Of a stretch of 64,000 nt of DNA, positions 1-11,430 are shown one piece after another. The notes beneath the pieces were generated by a model. That model was given only the letters and a program-made list of their open reading frames with translations. It was not told the origin of the DNA and did no database searches. The stretch's first letter is position 1. Each line of letters begins with the position of its first letter. Both the position numbers and the translations under genes were made by a program. Location of the stretch: the NCBI GenBank assembly GCA_001683735.1, contig LUGG01000002.1, forward strand, positions 3,100,001 through 3,164,000, given 5' to 3'. The DNA comes from Grifola frondosa (taxonomy: Eukaryota > Basidiomycota > Agaricomycetes > Polyporales > Grifolaceae).

Positions 1-954
1 TTGATTGATATAATTATGTGCTCCACTTTTGATGTCCTTCATCTCCTCTCATACTTTTGATCCACAGCAGTCATGAACTTCATTTCACATGATACAATTT
101 GTTGTCTTTATTCTTTCCTTATACTTCATAACAATATTGATATCATCAACTCTGTGCTTGTCTTTCAACATTTCTCTCAAGCACAAAAGACTATTGAATA
201 CATTCAAAAGTATGTTCAATGTGGCTTCAAATTCATATTTAGCAGAGCTGAATGGAGAAAAATTTCAGATGATGAAAACCTATACAAGCTCTCCAGGATT
301 TGCCTGGTGCAATGTGGATTTTTTGTTTGATACTGTTATGGTTGCTGATATTTTTCTACTAAACAACATTATTTCATCCAGCCTGAATGACAACTTACTA
401 CATGGTCATTAACTGGCCTTTCTTGCTACAATAATTGCTCAAGACTCAGATACATTGCTGATCCTAATGTTGAAAATGCAGTCTTGGATGTAATTATTTG
501 AATATTCCTATGTGATATCCTTCTCCTTCAGTTCTCAATTTTGAGCTTGCATCTCATTCCCATGGACATAATATGTTCCCTTATAATGTAGGGTACATAA
601 CAAAATGCATCCTACAATTCTATGGTCTGTACAATATAATACAACTGAAAATGTAATTATTTGAAAACCACATAGTTGATGTAAATTGATCGAATGCATG
701 AAAAAATTATAACATGCAACAGATGCCTCATATAATTGACTCAATAAGATGGGCACACAATTTAATATATAGCACACAATTCAATTGTTTTTTCAACATC
801 ATTCATTTAACTCACACAGAACATTTGACTCACACAATACAAACAATGTAACATACACAGGGGATACAAGTACATTACTTCATGGACAAAGATATGGTAG
901 TCATGCAGACATGGATGGTGATATCACATTGTCACCCATTATCTTCATGACCAT
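1..954. other. AT-rich stretch without a recognised gene
   Basis: Only short overlapping frames occur here, for example a 107-codon frame at 89-412. None shows a domain or a convincing splice pattern. The stretch lies downstream of the minus-strand Plavaka remnant and may be its decayed 3' flank. Confidence 0.5.
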
Positions 955-1998
955 TCAGTTGATTATAATTGCGAGCACAGCGAGCATACATTGATTAAGG
1001 GGTGAACGATCCACACTCATGCCAGACAAATAAGTACAAATTCTACTGTGCACTGACAGGATATTCGAAAAAACATAGAGATTCTGACCCATTGAGGTCT
1101 GGATGATAATTAATGAAGGCACAGTCGAAGCACAGTGCAATGCCCCACCACATCGGCGTAATATGAAGGTGTTCATGGTGCATCCATCCAATGCCAGAGG
1201 GGTCATTAGGAGCATAATATGTGGATGCAGCAGAGAGAAAAAACTGATATCTTCTTGTCAAATTCGGGGCAGTCCTGCAGCGAGACCTCAAGTTCTGGAA
1301 GTGCACTATTCGGATTTAACTGGTTGTACAGGAATCAGCATATTAGCTCCTTCAATCTAGGCTGTTTGATATAGTTTTCTAGAGCAACTGCTGTACATGG
1401 AAGCTTGGTCTCTGTATGACAAGTGAGTGAGTACTTGTTATTCATGAGAATTCAGAACTTACATGCAGTCACAGCCATAACAACATATGTGAGAATGGTG
1501 GGTCCTGACACAGTGCCATCATCATCTTGTGCTTGATCGCACTTTCAGTGTGTCTTCTTGGTGACTGGTATTTCTTCTTTCAGGTCCTCATTGAGATCTG
1601 ATGTAATAGTTAGTTTATCATGCAATTCAAATAAAAAATCACATACGTAGCTTCAAATATTCTTCTAGCAAACAAGGCCATGCAAGCATCCCTCGGTCTG
1701 CAAAATCAATATGAGATGTGGCAAGTTTGGCATGATGCTGATTCCTCAGCAATATTTGGCCCATTGCTTTATATTTGTTAGAATGCCACCAAGGATCCTT
1801 GACTGCCTCGATGTGTTTGGATTCTGTTATCGATGAGCATAGACCATTGGGAGCAACGAATTCCCATATGAGATTATAATAATGGCAAAGTGAATGCTGA
1901 CAAGGAAGATTAAAGCCTTCTGGCTGTACACCAGTCATCTGGAAGATGTCCTGATTAGCATAGAAAAGGTCTAAAGCTTTATTGAGCTGGTGCAGCAT
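955..1998 (-). pseudogene. Plavaka-type transposase, C-terminal remnant
   Basis: This is a broken C-terminal part of a Plavaka (CACTA-like) DNA transposase, the cut-and-paste enzyme of a family common in Agaricomycetes. Reading the minus strand, 1998-1639 encodes a block containing NGLCSSITESKHIEAVKDPW followed by a line ending in a DFADRGML-like motif. Then 1306-955 encodes YAPNDPSGIGWMHHEHLH and a DCAFINYHPD-like motif. Both blocks and their order match the C-terminal half of Plavaka transposases as I know them. The two parts are in different frames with about 330 bp between them, which may be an intron plus decay. The N-terminal half would lie beyond 2000, but there the sequence switches at 2051 to a KDZ-type end, so the gene was probably cut by that insertion. 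It is not expected to be functional. Confidence 0.8.
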
Positions 1999-2050
1999 CT
2001 TCGGAGTGTGAATGTTGCGGCAAACTGGATATCAGAATTCAAGGAAACCC

Positions 2051-2540
2051 GAGCCCATTCAGTCACCCTCTCTGTTAGTAACAGCCAGCTGGTGTTCGGC
2101 AAAACCTGTCTTCACAGGCGAGCCAGTCCCGGCCAGATGAGCATAATTTGCTATAATTAGGGTTCGGCCAGTGGGGTCTCGGTGCATTATGACCTGCTGA
2201 TTTTTCAAAATTTAAAGATTTACTTATAGTCTGAAATGTGAGTATGCACTCTAAAGATGCATTGATATTTTGGGGTTTGAGGGTATACACCAGACATTCA
2301 CTTATGGTCCATTGTATACTTTAAAAGTGTATTTATATTTCAGACATTGATTTATATTCACAATAATCATGTTTACCTCGGACATGTATGTATATTTCAT
2401 GCTTATTCTCGGTGTTACAGTATGTGCACCAAAAATATATTAATTTCTCGGCCTTAAAGTGTTTGCATCAAAAATATATTAATTTTTTGGTGTTACAGTG
2501 TTTACACCCAATATATATTTATCCTCACCTCCGGTACTGA
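2051..2540 (+). repeat. Detached KDZ-type left end with subterminal repeats
   Basis: It begins with GAGCCCATTCAGTCACCCTC and is closely similar to the left end of the large KDZ element at 27,792, including the GGCGAGCC and GAGCATAATTTGCTATAATT blocks. From about 2340 it contains short repeats built from AAAAATATATTAATT and a GGTGTTACAGTG-like motif. No KDZ transposase follows it, so it is a solo or truncated end. It abuts the truncated Plavaka gene. Confidence 0.75.
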
Positions 2541-2705
2541 GCACTCTCCAACATACTAGCTAGCATTGCAGCTGCTGCAAAGGTGACTTCCCTGCAACAG
2601 AACGTCACTGGGACTTTGCATGAAATATATGCAGGCCATGCTCTGACAAATGAAGACTCATCATTCGGCTACCTGCTATATATCTGCCAAATTGTTTCTT
2701 TGCAG

Positions 2706-2907
2706 GTGAAGGCCTACCACCTCATACTCATTGTGGTCACTGTCGCAAGCACAAGAAATGCACTTGATGTCGCAAGATCAAGAAAACAACTCACTTTAAC
2801 CATCCGTCCCATAATGGAAATCCCATGGGCACATTGTTCAAGATGTGTGACAAGTGCCAGCAGTCTCGCATTAAATTTGGTCTTTGCTGCCAAAATCAAG
2901 CTATGAT
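2706..2907 (+). pseudogene. Cysteine-cluster exon remnant, unassigned
   Basis: After a possible acceptor (TTTCTTTGCAG, ending at 2705) one frame shows two CxxC pairs: CGHC, then a lysine-rich stretch with further cysteines, then CDKC. Together they form a zinc-binding pattern. One in-frame TGA (2765-2767) interrupts it, next to a cysteine. The frame ends at the MITE that starts at 2911. Such clusters are frequent in basidiomycete transposon proteins. It could belong to a gene related to the Helitron downstream, but nothing proves this. Confidence 0.35.
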
Positions 2908-2910
2908 GTA

Positions 2911-3287
2911 GTGTTGCTGCAGCTAAGTCAGGCCTAAATGATATAGACTCATAACGTGGGCATGTTTTTAGATATCATAGTGACCTTACATTCATTTCGT
3001 AGCCTATATATAGCCGCATACTCTTGCCAAATATCAAAATGTTATATTTCATATTGATGGAGATATAGCCAAAATGCTGATTGCAAAGTCCGACTTTTTA
3101 GTCAGCTTTCTTTACCAATGTAACTGAAATTGAAACATATTCAAGATAATTATGCAAATGATGGTGTTACATTCAAATACATATACATCTTAGCTATGAA
3201 TTTAAATTAAGATTATGTCATTATCTGCAAAATTCATGTCAGAATATCTAAAAAGCTGAAACAGGTGTGACTAAGCCGTGGCAACAC
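2911..3287 (+). mobile_element. MITE copy A, ~377 bp, TA-flanked
   Basis: It starts GTGTTGCTGCAGCTAAGTCA and ends with the reverse complement of GTGTTGCCACGGCTTAGTCA, giving terminal inverted repeats of about 20 bp with a few mismatches. TA dinucleotides flank both ends (2909-2910 and 3288-3289), as expected for a Tc1/mariner-type target. It has no coding capacity. It is full length and one of six copies in the window. The interior contains a small hairpin-like block around GTCAGCTTTCT. Confidence 0.85.
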
Positions 3288-3485
3288 TAGAACCTTACTC
3301 CGATCCCATGGGTGGACCAGTCTATCAGAGGCTATTAGCCATGACAAACAATAGAAACTGTCGAGGCTAAGAGCTAGGGATAAAGGGCGCCCTGAAGTGG
3401 ACATTCCCACGTATAATGTAAATACCAGCTCACTCTGAAATAGATTGCTACACCCATTCTTGATGAAAATGCAATTAATGAAACA

Positions 3486-6400
3486 ATGTCTCGCTATATT
3501 CTGAAAGCATTTCCAACACTATTTTCCGATGGATCTGGAGACTTCCATCAACCTCGAATTTGCAAAATTCAACTTGGTGAATACTTCACTCACTTGATGC
3601 AATTTCATGACAGCCACTTTGCACATCATCAATGCTTCTCTTGGTTTGCATTCAACACCCTTCAGCATCACCGAACACCAGATCAAGCTCATATATTTGT
3701 GCGACAGCAGCATGATGCAGCAGGATTAACAGCAGCTGAGATCAAGGCAATGCTGGATGAAGGCAACAAGTTTCTGGCCAATCGAATGATTCGATATGGT
3801 GCTCAACTCCATGGAACACGTGCATATTGGCTTGCACAATGATCGAAGCTTATAGACATGATCCAAATCAAAGGCTCACCACATGTGTTCTTTACACTCA
3901 GCATTGCAGATCTTCAATGGCCCGATCTTCATGATCATATGCCCCAGGAGATCCCATACCTGCAAATGATGACCAATCAGCAAGAAAACAGTGTCAACTG
4001 GTGCTGAATAACAACCCACATCTTGCCACAGCATATCTCGATGAACGGGTCCAGTTGTTTCTCAAGCATTTTCTAGGGCCACTATTAGGAGTCCGAGATT
4101 TTTGGTATCGCTACGAGTGGCAGGATCATGGCAGCGGACATGTCCATGGATTTTTCTGGCTGAAGGATGCACCTTCAACAGATGAAATCAAGTGAGACCT
4201 GCTAAAGAACAATAAAGCCATTATCTTGGATGAACAACAGGAGAAAATGAATCATTTTGCAACATACTGGGACAAAATCATCACTGCATGAAATTCAAGG
4301 CCTCGTGAAGACAAAAACACACCTTTACTTGGCATTCATCCATGTAGCCAGCGGTTTGAAGAGCTTCAAAATACGAAGAATGTGCTTGCTGATCTGATCA
4401 ATTGGGTAGAACATCATACAAAGTGCATGCCTGGGTATTGTCAGGTGAAACACAAGAGACCTGGCATAGGAGAGACATACACAGTGTGTCAGTTTGACTA
4501 TCCACTTCCATGTCATGATGAAGCTGGAATGGGAATAGATAGTAAGGGTTGTATAAGATTCGAGCCTCGGTGAAATGACCCTTTGTCGAATGGCCATGAC
4601 CATGCAATGATTATCGCTTGGAGAGCCAACATTGACATCAAACCTGTGCTAAGCAAAGAAGCAGTGCTGAGATAAGCTTTACAATGTGTTATGTATTAAA
4701 CATAAACTCACATACAAATGTTAATAAGCTATATTGCAAAATATGCCTCAAAAGCTGAATCAAATGCACCGACATTTCTGGCAATGCTGTCCAATATTGT
4801 CCAAAACATGCACAGTGATGGTACTGCTCAATCTGTCTGTCAAAAGCTTCTGAACAAAATGCTGGGAGAGCGCACATATTTCGCACAAGAGACAGCACAT
4901 CTTCTTCTTGGAATATCACTCGTAAGAACATCTGCAACTTTTCAAACAATAAATCTGTCAAAGAATGGTGCATTGAGAGCATTGGCAGAGGACGATAATG
5001 ATGGAGGCGAAACAGAGGATCCTGCTGATAACCATGTACTCACGGGAGAATCATGGCTTCAAGGTATGTCCGTCACCTCTGCATTGGAACAGAGCTGAAC
5101 TCAAAATTACATACACATATATATAGCATAATAATAAGCTCAATGGCCTATCAATCCATGATTTATGTCAGAAATATAGCTGGCATGACAAAACATGGAA
5201 AAAAAGGTGACACTACATTGGTTATTCTCCGAGTCTTTCCACAATTATCTCCCAATCCAGAGGACCCAAATTATGAGCAATACTGTTGCATCAAGGTTCT
5301 ATTACACCATCCCTTCAGATCAATGAAAGATCTGACTCAAAATGCCACTGGCGAACAACACACCTGGACCGAAACTTTCACATATTGCACAAGTAATCAC
5401 GTCCATTCAAACGACAGCCTAAGGAAATGAAATATAGAAAACCAGCCAGCATCAGAAGATGACGACAATGATGAAGATATGGACCTGACCTCGCAATTAT
5501 GGACGAAACAGACTGGCAAATATATGCTCACCTCATACTGAATGCAGTCCTTCCAGAGTTTGATCTCAATGACCTTGGAAAGCGACCGATAGACCAAGGA
5601 TGGGACCTTAGTGAAGTGCATCTCCGATGGACAGATATTGAAGCCATGACATTCTATATCACTGAGCAGAGATGCACAAGTGGACTGGGAGGTAATGAAG
5701 AAAATATTCCTGTCAACATCTCAACACTGGAAGCAGAGCAATAAGAGATCTTTGACTGCTATTCGAATGCATATCTCAATATTCTAAATGGACAAACTGT
5801 GATCACTACACTGTTCAACATTGATGGAACTGCTAGTTGTGGCAAGACTTACTTGATTTGAGCAATATGCCAGGAAGTTCAACATCTGGCAACTGAAAAT
5901 GGAAGACCTGACCCAATCCGTGTTCTTGCACCTTTGGGTGTGGCTGCATGGAATATCAGTGGAAGAACCATTCAATCTGCTCTCCTGATACCTGCTACAA
6001 ATGGCACCTTTGTCCCTCTATCTGGTTCACATCTTGCAACTCATCAGCAGCAGTGGAAGAATGTTGAATTCGTGATTATTGATGAAAAGTCAATGCTCGG
6101 TCAGCAATTCCTGGCAAAAGTCGATTCAAGGTTGCGTCAATTGAAACCTCGGGATACACCACTATGCAGATTCCATGTTGCCTTAATTGGAAATTTTGCT
6201 CAGCTTCTGCCAGTTGGTGATCAAGCACTGTACTCTTCATCACCCTCAATTGAAGATACTTCAGAAAGTGCACAATGTAGCCAGGATGGAAGTGCACTAT
6301 ATCATTTATTCACACGGAGTTTTCAGTTGTAGGTGATTTATAGACAGCAAGGTGGTTCTTCAGCACAACAACAATTTTGAGATCTGCTACAGCATGCCAG

Positions 6401-7232
6401 AAATGGCAGATTAAATGTTGCAGACTGGAAGTTACTTCTCACCAGATCTCATGGACAATTATCATCTGCTGAAAGGGATGGTTTTGAGAACACCATCTGT
6501 CTATTTACCAAGTCTGAAGCTGTTGAAGATGCAAACATCAAGAAATTGGTCACGCTAAATCAGCCATGTGCTCATATCATGATGGAGGAGCTGACACTAT
6601 CAAAGCATCATCTGAAGATGCAGCAGGGCTGCAGCCAGAGCTAATTTTGGCTCACAGTGCAAAGGTAATGATTACTAGAAATGTCTGGTAAGATAAAGGT
6701 GAGGTTCAGTGCACATTCTTAGATTCTTAATGCACTGACAGGTTCCAAATTTTCAGGACTTGTAAATGGTGCAACAGGCATTATTGAAGATATCATCTGG
6801 GTGACAGGCTCTGAAACATCCAACCTTACAATAACTGTGCTAGTGTCTTGCGAAACATATAGTGGGCCAACACTTTGAAGAACTTAACCAAAAGATGGGT
6901 TTCCTCAAGATGTTCCAATTGTGCCTATCACACTGCTAAAGACCACATTTGACTTGAAGAATAAGACATTGGCCTGCACACAACTGCCACTGCATCTGGT
7001 GTGGGCTGTGACCATTCACAAGTCACAAGGTTTAATGCTGAATCATGCATGCATAGGCATGGGGAAGTTGGAATTCTGTTCCCGACTTACATTTGTTGCT
7101 CTCTCTCAAGTTAAGTCCCTTCACCATTTGATGCTACTGGAAAATCTAGATTATAGCCATGTTCAGAAGCTAGGTGGAAAGACTTTGGAGCAATGTTTAC
7201 AAGATTTCACCCATAGATATCCAAACTCATAG
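3486..7232 (+). pseudogene. Helitron Rep/helicase, degenerate
   Basis: This is a decayed Helitron polyprotein, the rolling-circle transposase of eukaryotic Helitrons. 3486-4000 matches the Helitron_like_N region (FPTLFSDGSGDFHQP, then LGEYFTHLM). 4001-4195 contains the HUH nuclease core as GSGHVHGFFW. 4718-5098 continues the Rep region. 5784-6332 is the PIF1-type helicase, with a Walker A-like GTASCGKTY and a Walker B-like VIIDEKSM. 6921-7232 carries the C-terminal helicase motif HLVWAVTIHKSQG. Many stops and frame changes occur (for example at 3840, 4195, 4573 and 5860), so no protein is expected. The serine in Walker A replaces the usual glycine. The exact 5'-TC and 3'-CTRR ends could not be fixed. 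The whole relic sits between two inverted MITE copies. Confidence 0.85.
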
Positions 7233-7818
7233 ACTATGGGCAGAGTTCTCTAGCGGTGTACATTACCTTCTGGAACTATATAATACTAGGATAATAATGG
7301 AAATATACTTACCTTCATGCAAAAATTAAAACGAGATTAAGAGTGACAGATATTACTTAGATTTATAACACTTTCACTGTGTAGCGAGCTACTCGGCCCT
7401 GACAATCCATATTAATGAATATGTCTGAATCAATTACTTCTTGTCAACTGATTTTCATGATGCAGATTGACATCTTCTCTTATGTGAACCCATCAGAGGA
7501 GGAGTACTAAAACCCAATGATTAATGAAAATATAGACTTAGGAAAAGAAATCCCTCACTCATCTGAAGAAAGATTCTTGTGAAGACGGATCATATTCTTG
7601 AGCACAAAATAAACATCTGCCAAGAAATTCACCCAAATATCATCTTCTTTGATTGCATCTGTGGAAACCCACCAAAATAAAGACACAACTGTGGCTCATA
7701 TACTGCTACTTCTGCATTTGTCCAACAACACCACTAAATGATATTGAATGTCATGACCAATCTCAGCTTTGATGGATTGACTCGCCGCCATTTTGAATTG
7801 ATCACCCACCATCACTTA
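7233..7818. other. Non-coding stretch downstream of the Helitron
   Basis: AT-rich sequence without a supported frame. It probably includes the unresolved 3' end of the Helitron. No clear terminal hairpin followed by CTRR could be assigned by eye. Confidence 0.4.
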
Positions 7819-8194
7819 GTGTTGCCACGGCTTAGTCACACCTGTTTCAGCTTTTTAGATATTCTGACATGAGTTTTGCAGATAAAGATATAATCTTAAT
7901 TGAAATCAATAGCTAAGATGTATATATATTTGAATGTAACACCACCATTTGCATAATTATCTTGAATATGTTTCAATTTCAGTTACATTGGTAAAAAAGC
8001 TGACTAAAAAGTCAGACTTTGCAATCAGCTTTTTGGCCATATCTCCATCAATACAAGGTATCACATTTTGATATTTGGCAAGATTATGAGGCTATATATA
8101 GGCTACAAAATGAATTAAGATCACTGTAATATCTGAAAAACTGCAGAAGTTATGAGTTATATACTATTTAGGCCTAACTTAGCTGCAGCAACAC
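7819..8194 (-). mobile_element. MITE copy B, inverted, full length
   Basis: Reverse-orientation copy of the MITE at 2911-3287. It opens GTGTTGCCACGGCTTAGTCA and closes with GCTGCAGCAACAC. It is flanked by TA at 7817-7818 and 8195-8196. With copy A it brackets the Helitron relic in inverted orientation. Confidence 0.85.
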
Positions 8195-8349
8195 TATCAT
8201 CACTGTCACCAGCTAACACCAAACTCTTCAATATTGATATTGTCCTGACCCCTCAACTGGCAATTGTCTTTGTCACATCCATTCATGTATCTCGGCAGGC
8301 TATGTCATAGCACTCAGATCCTCCTGCTAATGATGATAGTCAAACAATA

Positions 8350-8842
8350 TTAACATATTAGTTCGAACCAAATATAGTTGACAGCATAACAACTTACCTT
8401 ACAGTCATTGCTCATATTCTCATATTCCACCACTAGGTTGCAAACTTTGAGCCAAAGCACCTTGATGGCCAAAGTTACATCTGCATATTTCCGCAATATG
8501 GCATGTTGAATGACATCCACTTCTGCATCTTCTATGACACCCTTCACAACAGCCTCAACCTATAAATGACAGAAAAGATGAAAATAAAATAAATAAAAAT
8601 AAAAATAAAAATAAACATAAAAAAGGACATACTTCCAACTCATCCTTACTCTTTGCATCATTATCTGACTGCAAAGATTTCACAACCTGATTTATGCCTT
8701 CATTAGGACCATATGCATTTACAACCACGTCCAATGTACTAGCCACAGCTTTATTACTCTTCAAGCCATTCTCTGACTCAGAAGATTTAATGACTTGCTC
8801 CACACCATTGTCCATCAGATGCATATATATATAAAACATCAT
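8350..8842 (-). other. Two unrecognised minus-strand frames
   Basis: Frames of 95 and 65 codons (8842-8555, then 8547-8350) run in the same direction and could be exons of one decayed gene. I recognise no domain. A low-complexity AAATAAAAATA tract at 8578-8627 lies between the informative parts. They may equally be chance frames in AT-rich DNA. Confidence 0.25.
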
Positions 8843-9700
8843 CTGATGTATTAGCCATGGTATTCACATCTTCTATCTCACCAACAAGATGCATACAAAT
8901 AACATCTTCGATCAAAATGTTGTTGAAATTGATGTCTATGAAAAAAAGTCAAATAAATAAGACATACTCAGGAATGTAAATTATAATCAAAAACAGAAAA
9001 TACTAATCTTATTGGGCACAGTGTCAGGAAAAGGCCCAAAGTTATTCCCACAATTATATCATTCAATGCTATCTGCATTTGCAAGATATACACAAAATGT
9101 TAATCAAATATACAGAAATTTATAAATCAATAAAAAAAATTTATCACTGCTAAATTTGATAGACAAGCTCCTTGATTATGCATATTCAGATGTGAATGCA
9201 ATGTGAGCTGACTCCACAAAATTGTTATTCTCATGCTTGATAGTTGACTCTATATGCCTGATGGTAAGGTTGAGCATATTCAGAATGTTATCAGGACTCA
9301 TGATGGTAATGATAGCAAAGGATGAAAAGAAAACAGTTTGATCATAAACATCTCTCACCTTATAAACTACATTTCAACTGGTTAATGTCAGTTATTAACT
9401 CACCTCTCATAACACCTCCCATGTTAATAACTGTCAGAAACTACACAGGGAGTTACTGTCCCATTTCAATCAATTTGACAGGCCTTGTGACCCGTGATAT
9501 CGCCGAAATGGTTGACCGATTCGACAAGTTGGTCCATGCCATGTGACCAGCGCAAATTTTTCGACAAAATTTCATAAAAATACAACTACAATTCAGGAAT
9601 TAGCTCCGCAGGAGCCATGGAAAAAATTAGCGCTTTTTGAGATGAAAATTCGATCCGACACCAGCAATGTGACTCGTGACCAACACCGAAAATTCGACCA
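8843..9700. other. AT-rich stretch without a recognised gene
   Basis: Several short frames on both strands are present, and none is supported. Composition changes near 9,700 from AT-rich to GC-rich. Confidence 0.4.
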
Positions 9701-9775
9701 AATCAGGGTGTTGTGACCCGTGCGTTGATGGAAATGGAACAGTACTTATTCGTCCGGTGTGACGGTCCAGTCACG

Positions 9776-9801
9776 GGGACCGTAAATCGATTTACGGTCC
9801 C
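9776..9801. repeat. Perfect 26-bp palindrome
   Basis: The sequence runs GGGACCGTAAAT, CG, ATTTACGGTCCC, so both strands read identically over 26 bases without a spacer. Overlapping frames of about 140 codons on both strands share this stretch, partly because the palindrome translates alike both ways. The role is unknown. It could be a dimeric protein-binding site or a transposon junction. Confidence 0.9.
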
Positions 9802-10191
9802 AAGTTCCCATGCCCACCAAAATGGATCGATGCCGCCGTGCCGTGAGAGCCACCGTGCAGAAAAGACGCCTGGCGTGCCGGCCGTTGGACTGCAAATCCG
9901 AGGACTGTATAAATGTGTCGACTCGCAGCGGCTGCGGCCATCTTTTGGCGCGGCATCACGCCAAAATATGCATGCCCCGCAGCTAGCTTCGGGTCGAGAA
10001 ATCTGCAGTCTCAACGCGCCAATTTGCAGTCCCAGCGCGCTCCGTAAATTCACCCGGATCCTGCTCCCTCTGCGCTCGGCCTCGACTTTCTTGCCTTCTG
10101 TTGCACTCAATTGCATCGAAATTTGTGTAAGATAGACAGTGTATATTTTACATATTTTCGGGACAAGAAAACATTTTTATTGTGACTAGTG

Positions 10192-11430
10192 ATGCTTGCT
10201 CTGATAAGTATGTTTTGGTTATGTCGGATTCTCCCTTGGAATCGCGCACGCACAGCTTACATAATCACGCTGGGGGACCGTCAATCTGAGCCCTTCTTCC
10301 CGGAACAGTAGCTCAAGTCCACTTCATGTTAATGGCGTATACAACTTCTCTATCGCCTCGCTGCCCTCCCCTCTGACATTCACCATCCCGGATATCAGCA
10401 CGCTATACGTCTCTGTCGCCGTGTGCTCCACAGGGCAGTATCCGCGATTCCTTGTGACGAACGACACCTCTATATCACAGCCAGGGCCGGGAGACCTAAA
10501 CGACTCGAGTGTGTTTGAGATCTCTCTGGGTGCGGAGGGCGCCGGGACTTGGAACGGGGCCTGCTACGCATGGCAGCGTCCTTGTGATCTACAACAGCCT
10601 GGCGGGGGCATCGTTCCGAGTGGGTATTTCCGATGTCGGTGAGTACTTGTTCTGCAGCAGGACTAAGGAAGGCCACTGAATGTCTTTCAGAGGATATTTA
10701 CAATACCACAGATACATATCCCTCCTTGGAGACACCGCATCTAATCAAGCACTAGGCTGTTCTTCCCTCCCTTCTCTCCAATCACATATGTGCCCCCGAC
10801 TTACCCAAACTACACGCTCCTGCCCGCAAATCTCACCTTTCCGTCTGCCCCTTCTTCACCCTCAAATTATAGCATGTACATCGCAAGTACATGGTGCAGA
10901 CGTCCTCTTCCTTGCTGTCAGCCATGCACCGCACCGCCTGCGCAATGCGCAATTCACGTGCGGCAGGCGCCACACTGGTCAGTGCATCGTCGAGCCAGGG
11001 CCTGTGGCTGCGCGACGACGACTGCCGGCGGTGGCAATGGCACGTCGGAGGGCTCACTCCACTCACAAACTATACGGCATTCGCCGTGCAGGACCAGATG
11101 AAGGTGAGCCGGCCGATAAACTTCGTCACAAAATCCGGTACGTCTCATCTTCCTGATCGCGCCTCGCCGACCAGCTGACGCCTTACCCCAGCGGCCTTCG
11201 TATGCCCTATCATGACTCGCCCCATTTTCCCATCGACTGGCTACGTGGTACCCATTCCTGTGCCGCCTGACCCAGCTATGGGGCACACCGCGCAAACGAT
11301 CCGTGCAGATACGAGTGCGACTATGCTCGCGAACTTCACCACCTGCTCACCATGCTCGCATGCGGGCGTGACAAGTACAGCGTGCTCGTGTCTTGCCCGC
11401 CTTCTCCATCTATGATGCTACATGCAGAAT
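10192..11430 (+). pseudogene. MID1: MID1-like stretch-activated calcium channel subunit, relic
   Basis: This is a decayed copy of fungal Mid1, the secreted or membrane-associated subunit of the Cch1-Mid1 calcium channel. An ATG at 10192 begins a hydrophobic, signal-peptide-like stretch. From 10277 the frame reads TVNLSPSSRNSSSSPLHVNG. Later blocks are HGSVLVIYNSLAGASFRVGI, the motif TYPNYTLLPANLTFPSAP, GLTPLTNYTAFAVQD and INFVTKSG, then HTAQTIRAD. All agree in order with Mid1. A likely intron (GTGAGTACTTG...TTTCAG, about 10,633-10,690) survives. Lesions include a stop in AQLT*, a one-base frameshift near 10,565, more shifts around 10,880-10,900 and one near 11,345. The C-terminal cysteine-rich third was not found. 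The retained intron argues for a DNA-level duplicate. Confidence 0.8.

Noticed and set aside
2909..8196. Interpretation of the MITE-Helitron-MITE arrangement as a proven composite transposon
   Set aside because: Each MITE has its own flanking TA, which fits separate insertions; no joint target duplication was found.
9703..10135. Overlapping frames of 137 and 140 codons on opposite strands
   Set aside because: They share the same DNA, mirror each other around a palindrome, and neither has a domain, a splice pattern or a preferred codon use.
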